A stretch of 37,797 bases of DNA from a virus. The stretch covers positions 1-37,797 of IMG/VR virus record IMGVR_UViG_3300030328_002680. One strand, 5' to 3'. Positions 25,489 through 32,187 of this stretch are shown here, in pieces. Below the pieces are notes generated by a model. That model saw only the letters and a list, made by a program, of their open reading frames with translations, did not search any database and had not been told where the DNA came from. Position numbers and translations under genes: made by a program. Within the stretch, counting starts at the first letter, position 1; each line of letters opens with the position of its first letter.

Positions 25489-26240
25489 AGGTTCTGTTTT
25501 ACGACATTGAAACTGCACCTAATTTAAGTTATGTGTGGGGTCAGTATGAGCAGAACGTTATTGACCATGAGCGTGAATGGTACATGCTTTGTATTTCTTA
25601 CAGGTGGGAGCATGAGAAGAAAACCCATGTTTGTTCTTTAGTTGATTTCCCTTCTGCGTATAAGAAAGACCCTGAGAATGATTTCCATGTGGCGAAGAAG
25701 CTTCATGAGTTGTTGAACGAGGCTGATGTTGTTGTTGCCCATAATGGCGACAAGTTTGATATGCGTAAAGCGAACGCTCGGTTTGTGTTTCATGAACTTG
25801 GTCCTGTTTCTCCTCCTGAGAGTGTTGACACGTTGAAGGTTGCTAGGAGATATTTCATGTTTAATAGCAACAAGTTGGATCATCTCGGCGACTATTTGGG
25901 TGTGGGTCGTAAGGTTTCTACTGGTGGGTTTGGGACTTGGGCTGGTTGTATGCGTGGCGATATGAAGTCTTGGCGGTTGATGATTAGGTACGCGAAGATG
26001 GATGTTGATTTGTTGATGAGCGTGTATGAGAAGTTGCGTCCTTGGATGACGAATCATCCGAATAGGAATTTGTTTTCTGATTTTGATGCTTGCCCTACTT
26101 GTGGGTCTGGTAGGTTGCAGCGTCGCGGTAAGCGGATAAGTAAGGTTGCTGTTTATCAACGGTGGCAGTGTCAGGATTGTGGGGCTTGGTCACGTTCGAG
26201 GATGGCTGATAAGGTTGAACGTCCTGAGATAGTTCCGTAG
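25458..26240 (+). CDS. DEDDy 3'-5' exonuclease with C-terminal zinc ribbon
   Basis: This 260-residue RNase-H-fold exonuclease resembles the proofreading domain of family-B polymerases without a polymerase part. Its motifs are FYDIETAP (D16, E18), VVAHNGDKFD (D98/D101) and YAKMD (Y178, D182). The C-terminus adds a zinc ribbon with C212-x2-C215 and C238-x2-C241, which may bind nucleic acid. GGGAGGG just before ATG 25458 favours this start over GTG 25446. The gene overlaps the tail gene by 31 bases. It probably works in recombination or DNA processing. Confidence 0.85.
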   Translation: MSGKAVDSPIKVLFYDIETAPNLSYVWGQYEQNVIDHEREWYMLCISYRWEHEKKTHVCSLVDFPSAYKKDPENDFHVAKKLHELLNEADVVVAHNGDKFDMRKANARFVFHELGPVSPPESVDTLKVARRYFMFNSNKLDHLGDYLGVGRKVSTGGFGTWAGCMRGDMKSWRLMIRYAKMDVDLLMSVYEKLRPWMTNHPNRNLFSDFDACPTCGSGRLQRRGKRISKVAVYQRWQCQDCGAWSRSRMADKVERPEIVP

Positions 26241-26250
26241 GAGGTTCGTG

Positions 26251-26340
26251 GTGTCCGATTTTGATTCTGGCGATTTTGAAGATGATGGTGAAGTTATGTG
26301 TGGGGTTGAGAACCCAGAATCTTGTGAGTCCTGTCAGTGA
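26251..26340 (+). CDS. 29-residue acidic Cys-containing protein
   Basis: The frame starts at GTG (26251, or GTG at 26248) with TAGGAGG seven bases upstream. It encodes a very acidic peptide beginning MSDFDSGDFEDDGEVMCG and ending in CESCQ. Three Cys could bind metal. It fills the gap between the exonuclease and ferredoxin genes. The strong ribosome site is the main support. Confidence 0.5.
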   Translation: MSDFDSGDFEDDGEVMCGVENPESCESCQ

Positions 26341-26352
26341 TATTATTTGTGA

Positions 26353-26622
26353 GTGGAACACAACGAAATAACTAACCTAAGAGTCTGGATAGATCAAGAC
26401 CTCTGCACTGGTGACGGACTCTGCGAAGAGATAGTCCCTCAGATATTCTTCGGGCATTCCGACGGACTCTTCTACGTTAAAGAAGCAGGGTCAGAAACAC
26501 CTGCCGAACCAACACACACCATGACAGACTCGGTAGCTGTGCCGAGCGAACTTGTTGAAGCAACCATTGAGGCTGCTGAAGAATGCCCAGGGGAATGCAT
26601 CTTCATAGATTTGGTGGATTGA
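26353..26622 (+). CDS. Single-cluster ferredoxin with a Cys-x2-Asp-x2-Cys motif
   Basis: This 89-residue protein has the monocluster ferredoxin pattern: DLCTGDGLC (C18, D21, C24) and a late ECPGEC (C78-P, C82). The expected central cysteine is Asp. That form in other ferredoxins holds a [3Fe-4S] cluster or a [4Fe-4S] cluster with an Asp ligand. In actinobacteria such ferredoxins typically feed electrons to cytochromes P450 or other oxidoreductases. It starts at GTG without a clear ribosome site. A metabolic accessory gene is the likely reading, since no electron-using enzyme is seen nearby. Confidence 0.8.
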   Translation: MEHNEITNLRVWIDQDLCTGDGLCEEIVPQIFFGHSDGLFYVKEAGSETPAEPTHTMTDSVAVPSELVEATIEAAEECPGECIFIDLVD

Positions 26623-26623
26623 A

Positions 26624-28042
26624 GTGAAGGGTAAAGTTTTTCGGATTGTAAGCAGGATACTTTTATTTTCTACGTTTGCTTTAGCGTGGTATGTTCCGCC
26701 TGTTCACGCATCCACTGTTACCTGCGAGGAAGACAACAACGTTTGGGATTGCTCTTTAGATGTTGATTCTGAAGACGGAATTGATATTACGTTTACGTTG
26801 CAACAAGCAAGCAACGTTTCTTTCACCACTTACACTTCGTTGACTTGTGACGATCATGGTAGCGATGAAGGTACTGGAGCTTATGCTGCTGATCCGTACA
26901 TTTATTTGTATGACGATTCAGATGTTTTGTTGTACCAGGATGATGATTCGGCTTCGCATAATGATGGCACCAATATGTGTTGGGATTCTCATATTGCGGT
27001 AACTAATTTGCCTGCTGGGGATTATCGGTTGAACGCGAATGTTTATGAGGACGTGTTTGGTGTTTACAGTATGGATATTTCTGGGGTCGTTTCGGTAGAT
27101 AACCAGCCTCCAGCTACGACCACGACTACTACTACTTCAACTACTACTAGCACTACTACTACTAGCACTACTACTACTACTTCTACTACGACGACTACTA
27201 CGGAGCCTCCTCCTGAAACTACAACCACTACTACTACGTCTACGACTACAACAACTACGTTGCCTCCAACAACGTTGCCTCCAACAACTACGTTGCCTCC
27301 CCCGACTACAACGTTTATAGATTTTGAAGAGTTCGACGACTGGTTTGAGTTTGAAGAAATTGAGATTGAAGAAGAAGAAGTTGTTGAGTTTGATTTAGAT
27401 GCTTGGCTTGAAGAGTTTGAGGAAGAAGAGGAAATAGTTTTTGAAGAGGAGGAAGAGTTTTTCTTTGAAGAAGAGGAAGAGTTTATTTTTGAGGAAGAAA
27501 TAATTTTTGAAGAAGAACCAGAAGAAGAAGTAATCGAAATTGAAGACGTGTTCACCGAAGAACAGTTAGAAGAATTAGACGAAGAAGAAATAATAATCCT
27601 TACAGAAGAACTTGAAATGCTTTCAGATACAGATTTGGAAGCGGAAGAGATTGAGGAACTTGTTGAGGACTTAGAAGAAATCTTTGACGATGAACCAGTC
27701 ACTGAAGAAGAGATACAGGATTTAACTGAGGATGTTGAAGCGTTTGAGGAGTTGTCTGTTGAGGCTAGGGAGGAAGTTGTTGAGATAATCAACGAAGCTA
27801 GTGACGAAGTTAGGGAAGAATTTGAAAGCAATGTTAATACGTTTTCTGACGTTGCTTACTCAGATTATGTCCAGACTGGTTCAAGAATCACAGTTCAAGA
27901 TAGGCAAGTAATCATCGTCGCATCAGCAACCGTCACTGTCGCTACAACGACTAGAATAAAACCAATGGCATCGCCAGGAACACCAAGCGCAGGTCCGACA
28001 TCATCAGGACCATCTAACAGAGGAAGCAGAAGAAGGTCGTAA
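26624..28042 (+). CDS. Secreted protein: beta-sandwich, Thr-rich linker, Glu-rich rod
   Basis: The 472-residue protein starts at GTG. Its signal peptide (residues 1-29) ends VHA. Residues about 30-160 look like a PPC-type beta-sandwich (DPYIYLYDDSDVLLYQDDDS, then LPAGDYRLNA). A mucin-like Thr/Pro stretch (about 165-235) follows. A very Glu-rich rod or coiled coil comes next (about 236-400), then a Ser/Gly/Arg tail. It may sit in the envelope, help lysis or superinfection exclusion, or be a virion adhesin. Nothing catalytic is seen. Confidence 0.65.
   Translation: MKGKVFRIVSRILLFSTFALAWYVPPVHASTVTCEEDNNVWDCSLDVDSEDGIDITFTLQQASNVSFTTYTSLTCDDHGSDEGTGAYAADPYIYLYDDSDVLLYQDDDSASHNDGTNMCWDSHIAVTNLPAGDYRLNANVYEDVFGVYSMDISGVVSVDNQPPATTTTTTTSTTTSTTTTSTTTTTSTTTTTTEPPPETTTTTTTSTTTTTTLPPTTLPPTTTLPPPTTTFIDFEEFDDWFEFEEIEIEEEEVVEFDLDAWLEEFEEEEEIVFEEEEEFFFEEEEEFIFEEEIIFEEEPEEEVIEIEDVFTEEQLEELDEEEIIILTEELEMLSDTDLEAEEIEELVEDLEEIFDDEPVTEEEIQDLTEDVEAFEELSVEAREEVVEIINEASDEVREEFESNVNTFSDVAYSDYVQTGSRITVQDRQVIIVASATVTVATTTRIKPMASPGTPSAGPTSSGPSNRGSRRRS
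27110..27315 (+). repeat. Low-complexity ACN/Thr-codon tract
   Basis: A run of Thr codons, mostly ACT and ACG in ACTACTACT-like microsatellite form, is broken by short Pro-rich pieces (CCTCCT). It encodes the mucin-like linker. Such tracts change length easily by slippage. Confidence 0.85.
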
Positions 28043-28227
28043 TGTTTAGCAGAGTAGCAAGAGAGTTGCTTTATTTAGCCATGACCCTTGGGGGTGTAGG
28101 TCTGGTTCTCATAACGCTCACCGATCAAATTCTTGAGACTGCGATCATTATTTCCATAGCAAGTTTGACAGCTCACCTGTTAGGGGTGTTAATAGATTAT
28201 AGGGCAGATAAAAAAAATGGTTCTTGA
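28042..28227 (+). CDS. Small two-span membrane protein
   Basis: This 61-residue protein has two hydrophobic helices (LLYLAMTLGGVGLVLITL and TAIIISIASLTAHLLGVLI) and ends in a basic tail. The size and topology resemble a class II holin or antiholin. The TAATG overlap couples it to the secreted protein. It sits two genes before the r1t-type holin candidate. Confidence 0.6.
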   Translation: MFSRVARELLYLAMTLGGVGLVLITLTDQILETAIIISIASLTAHLLGVLIDYRADKKNGS

Positions 28228-28420
28228 AGAAACCGACGACTACATTCTTTACAAAGTCGGGCAACCAGGATATGTGCCTATTGGACAACTAGTTGTTAGG
28301 AAGAGGGACATTGTTTCAGGGGAATATAAAGGTAAGGCTGGTACGTCGAATATGGCGTTCACTGAGGGTTTTCCTCCACCGGCTGTTATGGCTTTGAAAA
28401 AAAAATACAGGGGTTCGTGA
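28217..28420 (+). CDS. Small hypothetical protein
   Basis: This 67-residue basic protein (DDYILYKVGQPGYVPIGQLV...) is probably a small beta fold. It overlaps the preceding membrane-protein gene by 11 bases. It has no recognised family, and its role is unclear. Confidence 0.55.
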   Translation: MVLEETDDYILYKVGQPGYVPIGQLVVRKRDIVSGEYKGKAGTSNMAFTEGFPPPAVMALKKKYRGS

Positions 28421-28463
28421 GGTAGTAAGGTAAAAGTATCCCCTATTAAGGATGGTTTTTTAC

Positions 28464-28658
28464 ATGGGTCTGTATAAAGATATTATTGAACGCGCAGTTT
28501 GGACTGCTGTTCAAAGCTTTCTTGCAGTGTTCACGGTTGCAGATTTATCAACTGCTAAAAGTGCAAGCGTAGCCGGTATGGGTGCGCTCATTTCAGCAGT
28601 TAAAAGTATCGCAGCAACCAAGGTCGGCGATCCGAACACGGCAGCGACTATTAAATAA
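28464..28658 (+). CDS. r1t-type holin
   Basis: This 64-residue protein fits the Phage_r1t_holin pattern: LYKDIIERAVWTAVQSFLAVF, a short turn, then STAKSASVAGMGALISAVKSI and a polar end. Two membrane helices are predicted. I prefer ATG 28464 (AAGGA upstream) over ATG 28452, which would overlap that site. It should make the membrane hole that releases or activates the endolysin, even though the endolysin gene lies 8 kb away. Confidence 0.78.
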   Translation: MGLYKDIIERAVWTAVQSFLAVFTVADLSTAKSASVAGMGALISAVKSIAATKVGDPNTAATIK

Positions 28659-28660
28659 GG

Positions 28661-28745
28661 TTGACATTTATGTAATGTCACATGTATCCTTTACTATAAG
28701 AGAACCAGTGAGATACTCTGGTTGATTTAGTAAAGGAGTAGTCCT
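28661..28745 (+). promoter_or_regulatory. Promoter and palindromic operator for the DNA-metabolism genes
   Basis: TTGACA (28661-28666) is a perfect -35 box. It overlaps the inverted repeat TGACATT (28662-28668) / AATGTCA (28674-28680), a likely regulator site. -10 candidates are TGTATC (28683-28688, 16-base spacer) and the better TATAAG (28695-28700), which is too far at 28 bases. Downstream, AACCAG and CTGGTT (28702-28722) form a small hairpin before the AAAGGAG ribosome site (28732-28738). Binding by one of the phage WhiB-containing complexes is possible but untested. Confidence 0.5.
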
Positions 28746-29633
28746 TTGGAAGAAGTAAGAGTAGCTGGCGAAACTGTCGGCACTTACCTTAGAAGGCAAC
28801 GCGAGATAGAAGGGGCTAAACCCACTGCATGTGGAACGTCTCTGCGCGGGTCAGAAGCCTATGGTTGCGCTCGTAAGATAGCGTTACGGATAGGTGGAAT
28901 CCCAGAAGCACACGAACCCAATAACGATACGTTGTTGGCTTTCAAACTCGGCAACACTATGCACGAGTTACTGCAAGAGTCAATGCATTCGTTGTGGTCA
29001 GATTTTGAATCAGAAGTCGTAGTTGATTTACGACCTCTGGGTTTTGACATGTCCGGTCACGCTGATGGTTTGTATAGCATCGGCGATAAACAAATGGTGT
29101 TGGAAATTAAAACTCAAAGTTCGTTTGGGTTCAAACTCGCGCTGAAAGCAAACAAACCTAAGATCGAACACCTTTGTCAAGCAGCAATTTACGCGGCAGG
29201 GCTTGGAGCTGACGCTGTGCATCTTGTTTACATTTGTAAGGAAGGTTCGTACCGCGATAATGTCAAACCTGGGCAAATGTTGGAGTGGCGGTATGACCTT
29301 ACTGACGATTTTGATGGTCAGACTGTTGAGCAGATCGCTATGGCTGAGTTGTGGCGGCAACAGGAAATAGTTGATGGCGTTAAAGATGGTCGTATTCCTT
29401 TGCGGTCTTGTTGGGATGACAAGGTTAACGAGTTCGTTGTTGTTGATAGCCCTCCTCCGTATCAAGGCAAGGGCGCTCCATGGAACTGCAGGTACTGTGA
29501 GCACAGAGATAACTGCGCTCCTTTGCCGACGCACGAAGTAAGTGTGGCTTTAGCTACTCCGTTTATTAAACATCATTGGGGTGGTGTTGATGTCGCAGTG
29601 GAACAAGAAGAGGGAACGCAGTCGGGGGCTTAG
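28746..29633 (+). CDS. Cas4/RecB-like PD-(D/E)XK exonuclease
   Basis: The 295-residue nuclease starts at TTG, decided by AAAGGAG seven bases upstream. Motifs include GNTMHE (H73), GHADG (D107), LEIKTQ (E120, K122) and QAAIY (Q145, Y149). C-terminal NCRYCEHRDNC (C248, C251, C257), with an N-terminal Cys such as C41, suggests a 4Fe-4S cluster as in Cas4 and AddB. It probably resects DNA ends for the adjacent Rad52-like annealing protein. No CRISPR array is present. Confidence 0.85.
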   Translation: MEEVRVAGETVGTYLRRQREIEGAKPTACGTSLRGSEAYGCARKIALRIGGIPEAHEPNNDTLLAFKLGNTMHELLQESMHSLWSDFESEVVVDLRPLGFDMSGHADGLYSIGDKQMVLEIKTQSSFGFKLALKANKPKIEHLCQAAIYAAGLGADAVHLVYICKEGSYRDNVKPGQMLEWRYDLTDDFDGQTVEQIAMAELWRQQEIVDGVKDGRIPLRSCWDDKVNEFVVVDSPPPYQGKGAPWNCRYCEHRDNCAPLPTHEVSVALATPFIKHHWGGVDVAVEQEEGTQSGA

Positions 29634-29745
29634 CCCTCGGCTCGTTCAGTGCCGTGGATGCGGCATGTATGTCGGAACAAAAGTGTGGGCTAATTATGAC
29701 GATAAGTGTCCTGCCTGCGGAACAGAGAGAGAAGTAGATGAATAA
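29590..29745 (+). CDS. 51-residue zinc-ribbon microprotein
   Basis: The frame from ATG 29590 to TAA 29745 encodes a basic N-terminus (MSQWNKKRERSRGLSPRL). A clear zinc ribbon follows: VQCRGCGMYVGTKVW...DDKCPACGTE, with two C-x2-C pairs. It overlaps the nuclease end by 44 bases and the annealing-protein start by 8 bases, filling the only gap there. It may be a DNA- or protein-binding partner in recombination. Confidence 0.75.
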   Translation: MSQWNKKRERSRGLSPRLVQCRGCGMYVGTKVWANYDDKCPACGTEREVDE

Positions 29746-30415
29746 AGATTTAGAAAAACTGGGGGCTTATTTCCCTAAAGAGAGTGAAGCTATCTTGAAG
29801 AAGGGTGGTCGGAACTTAACTTACATCCCCGTTGGGGAAGTGATAATGCGTGCAAATGAGGTGTTAGGTTTCAACTGGTCGTATGAAGTAGTTGACACTT
29901 TCAAAGACGGTGATTGGATCACTGCTCATGTTCGTTTAACTATCACCACAGACGACACCATCACTAGCCGGAGTGGCTTCGGTGGACAGAAGATAAAGTA
30001 CACGAAGTCAGGGGATGCAGTAGACTTAGGTGACGAATATAAAGGCGCTGTATCAGACGCATTAAAGAAAGCTTTTCAATCTTTTGGTGTAGGCTTGTAT
30101 CTCGCAAGAGATGAAAGTTTAGATAGCACCTTTGAACAAGGGGTGGCACCAGTTGAAGCTCCAGTAGAAGTTCCCCCTACTTCTACCGTTGAGAATCCTG
30201 GTGTTACTCCTATTACTGACTTGAGGGGTTTAGCGGAACGCGCTAAGCAACTCGGAGTGTTTGGTAAGGATGGCGTGGAACTCAGGCAAATCGCCTCAGA
30301 TGTTCTAGGCAAACCAATAAAGAAAGCGACTGACATAGCCTCTCTGTTTGATATAGAAACGGTTCAGTCAGCGCTCGACGACATAGAAATTATCCAACAA
30401 GAGGAGAAGAAATGA
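29738..30415 (+). CDS. Rad52/22-family single-strand annealing protein
   Basis: This 225-residue protein has the Rad52-type core in residues about 20-125, with GRNLTYIPVGEVIMRANEVL, NWSYEVVDTF and EYKGAVSDALKKAFQSFGVG. The tail is Pro-rich, then helical. It should anneal complementary single strands in phage recombination. It is linked to the SSB by the ATGA overlap and preceded by the nuclease gene, a standard phage recombination set. Confidence 0.87.
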   Translation: MNKDLEKLGAYFPKESEAILKKGGRNLTYIPVGEVIMRANEVLGFNWSYEVVDTFKDGDWITAHVRLTITTDDTITSRSGFGGQKIKYTKSGDAVDLGDEYKGAVSDALKKAFQSFGVGLYLARDESLDSTFEQGVAPVEAPVEVPPTSTVENPGVTPITDLRGLAERAKQLGVFGKDGVELRQIASDVLGKPIKKATDIASLFDIETVQSALDDIEIIQQEEKK

Positions 30416-30822
30416 TAACTGTAAGCGGACACGGAAACATTGTTAGTGACCCTGAATTAAAATCTACAGGCTCAGGCAAAGCCGTAGCCACGTTACGAAT
30501 CGCTGCGTGGAATGGTAAAGATGAGAAACTGTTTATAGATTTGGAAGCTTGGGAAGACCTCGCTGAGAATGCTTGTAATAGTTTGAACAAGGGTGATCGT
30601 GTTGTGTTTTCAGGTACTCTTCGTGAGGATTCTTGGGAAAACAAAGATGGTGATAAGCGTAGTAAGTGCAAGATTTCTTTGAAAGAGATTGGTCCAGCGT
30701 TGACCTGGGCTGTTGCTAGTGTCACAAAGATAGATGATCGTACGGCAGATAGCGAGAGGCGTGGAGCGAGAGAAGAAGGTCGCAGAGAAAGGGCATCTGA
30801 AAGAGATGTCGAACCCTTCTAA
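30412..30822 (+). CDS. ssb: Single-stranded DNA-binding protein
   Basis: This 136-residue OB-fold protein has typical SSB segments: MITVSGHGNIVSDPELKSTG, AVATLRIAAWNG, FIDLEAWEDLAENACNSLNK and GDRVVFSGTLREDSW. A basic/acidic tail ends DVEPF, recalling the acidic hydrophobic SSB tip that recruits partners. It protects single strands and cooperates with the Rad52-like protein. Confidence 0.88.
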   Translation: MITVSGHGNIVSDPELKSTGSGKAVATLRIAAWNGKDEKLFIDLEAWEDLAENACNSLNKGDRVVFSGTLREDSWENKDGDKRSKCKISLKEIGPALTWAVASVTKIDDRTADSERRGAREEGRRERASERDVEPF

Positions 30823-31135
30823 GCAGAAAGGGACAAGGTTTGAACGTCAAGTAGCCGACTACTTAAACGAACACCTTCCCTACCCTGTTGACCGTAGCCC
30901 TCTGCATGGTGCATTAGACAAGGGAGACATCTCAGGTGTACCTGACTGGGCTTTAGAATGCAAGAACGTTAAGAACTACAGTGCCGGTTTAGCAGGCTAT
31001 GTGAGAGAAGCCGAAGTTGAAGCAGTCAACCTTGGGGTTCCTTTCGGAGCTGTTGTTGTGTCAGCGAGAGGCAAAGGTGTGGAAGATTCATACGTTGTTG
31101 TTTCGTTGCGGCAATTCGTTGAACAAGTGAGGTAA
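30806..31135 (+). CDS. Holliday-junction-resolvase-like PD-(D/E)XK nuclease
   Basis: This 109-residue protein is typical of the archaeal Hjc-like/phage resolvase fold. It has RFERQVADYL (E13), then KGDISGVPDW (D41) and LECKN (E51, K53). The last third is a beta/alpha repeat (VPFGAVVVSARGKG). ATG 30806 is preferred to the in-frame start at 30734. It overlaps the ssb end by 17 bases. It should resolve branched DNA made by the recombination set. Confidence 0.78.
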   Translation: MSNPSKQKGTRFERQVADYLNEHLPYPVDRSPLHGALDKGDISGVPDWALECKNVKNYSAGLAGYVREAEVEAVNLGVPFGAVVVSARGKGVEDSYVVVSLRQFVEQVR

Positions 31136-31138
31136 GGT

Positions 31139-31396
31139 ATGAAGATGATAACGAAGATACCTGTCCTGAGAAGAATCCATCAAGCGTTCTGGTCACGATA
31201 CCGGATACTACAAGAACTATTCCTACTCGAACGTCAAGTGATGGCGATGATGCACCAAGCTCATGCCCATAATGAGCAAGATCAGATTTTTGATGAGATG
31301 ATGAACGAGATTTCGAGCCTTCATCAACGCAACCAGGAGCAAGCGATTTTGTTGGAGGCTCTCGGCACTGTTGCCGCTGGTCAAGACGAAGAATAG
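31139..31396 (+). CDS. Small helical protein
   Basis: This 85-residue protein is rich in Met, Gln and His (MAMMHQAHAHNEQDQIFDEM) and predicted helical or coiled coil. It starts four bases after the resolvase stop, behind GAGG. I recognise no family. Confidence 0.6.
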   Translation: MKMITKIPVLRRIHQAFWSRYRILQELFLLERQVMAMMHQAHAHNEQDQIFDEMMNEISSLHQRNQEQAILLEALGTVAAGQDEE

Positions 31397-31409
31397 AAAG
31401 GAAACGTTT

Positions 31410-31778
31410 ATGGATATGGATTTATTTGATGGTGATGCACGTTGGTCCAGCCTTGATGGTCAGGCTTGCAGAATTTTTCAGGCTTGGCGTGCCACTGTTG
31501 GGTGTAAACCTATTCCTTCTGGGAAGAAGATGCAGGACACTATTGAGCAGAGAATCAAGGAGGCTCTTGCGATGGGGTATCAGCATAAGGTTGTCTTTGA
31601 TGCCCTTGAGGATGCTTGGAATTATCGTCAGGCGAAACCAGATGGGACATCTGCTTGGATGGTTGCATTAGATATAGCACAGAAGAAGAATAAAAAAGAA
31701 ACTATGCCACAGCTAACGGAGACTCAGAATCGTATTCTGAGGTTGAGCAGTGGCGAAGCGCGTAATCGGATTACCTGA
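31410..31778 (+). CDS. Hypothetical protein of the DNA-metabolism block
   Basis: This 122-residue protein begins MDMDLFDGDARWSSLDG, behind AAAGGAAA. Its helical middle (EQRIKEALAMGYQHKVVFDALEDAWNY) is followed by a basic segment (KKNKKETM). The fold may be DNA-binding, but no family is recognised. It overlaps the following whiB gene by 29 bases. Confidence 0.6.
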   Translation: MDMDLFDGDARWSSLDGQACRIFQAWRATVGCKPIPSGKKMQDTIEQRIKEALAMGYQHKVVFDALEDAWNYRQAKPDGTSAWMVALDIAQKKNKKETMPQLTETQNRILRLSSGEARNRIT

Positions 31779-31974
31779 GTGGAAGAAATCTGCTGCGTGT
31801 AATGGGCAGCCGATTGAGTTCTTCTTCGAGGAAAGGTACACGGACTTGGCGAAAGAGTTTTGCTCTAACTGTGAAGTGAAGAAGCGATGCTACGGCACTG
31901 CTTCTCAAAGAGTAGCGCGCGGAGATTTAGTTTACGGCATTTGGGGTGGTCGGGATTGGTCGCCGAAGGAATGA
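31750..31974 (+). CDS. whiB: WhiB-family iron-sulfur regulator 1
   Basis: This 74-residue protein has canonical WhiB spacing: C17, then C38-x2-C41-x5-C47 for a 4Fe-4S cluster, and the turn GIWGG at 63-67. It starts at GTG 31750. WhiB proteins bind the main sigma factor and redirect transcription. A phage copy could hijack host promoters or drive the phage's own. The hallmark family itself identifies an actinobacterial host. Confidence 0.93.
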   Translation: MAKRVIGLPEWKKSAACNGQPIEFFFEERYTDLAKEFCSNCEVKKRCYGTASQRVARGDLVYGIWGGRDWSPKE

Positions 31975-32048
31975 AAGAGTATCTGACACTGGTGCTGGTG
32001 TTTGCTTTTTTCATGTTATTGGCGATAGTATTTGGTGAAACCATTTAA
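31971..32048 (+). CDS. 25-residue single-span membrane peptide
   Basis: The frame (MKEYLTLVLVFAFFMLLAIV then a short polar end) is coupled to whiB by an ATGA overlap. It is nearly entirely one membrane helix. No separate ribosome site with normal spacing is visible. Small phage membrane peptides of this type are common, but the evidence here is only the frame and coupling. Confidence 0.45.
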   Translation: MKEYLTLVLVFAFFMLLAIVFGETI

Positions 32049-32061
32049 TGAAAGGAAAACA

Positions 32062-32187
32062 ATGGGGAAAACATTTGAAGAGTTTTTAGACGAAGAAGCT
32101 GAAAAGAATAAAAACATTCTCAGCTACTACAAAGAAGCATTCAGTCTCATAGAAGACGCTATGCGACCACCTAAAGATGACGCTTAA
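32062..32187 (+). CDS. 41-residue acidic helical protein
   Basis: This frame starts MGKTFEEFLDEEAEKNKNIL, with a good AAAGGAAAA site seven bases before the ATG. It ends in TAA inside the start of the methyltransferase gene (11-base overlap). The protein is helical and charged. The role is unknown. Confidence 0.65.
   Translation: MGKTFEEFLDEEAEKNKNILSYYKEAFSLIEDAMRPPKDDA

Noticed and set aside
27064-27831. 255-residue reverse frame rich in Ser and Val.
   Set aside because: The complement of Thr and Glu codons gives Ser/Val runs automatically; no start signals.
28746-29633. Cas4-like nuclease as evidence of a phage CRISPR system.
   Set aside because: No array or other cas gene; Cas4-like nucleases are common in phage recombination sets.
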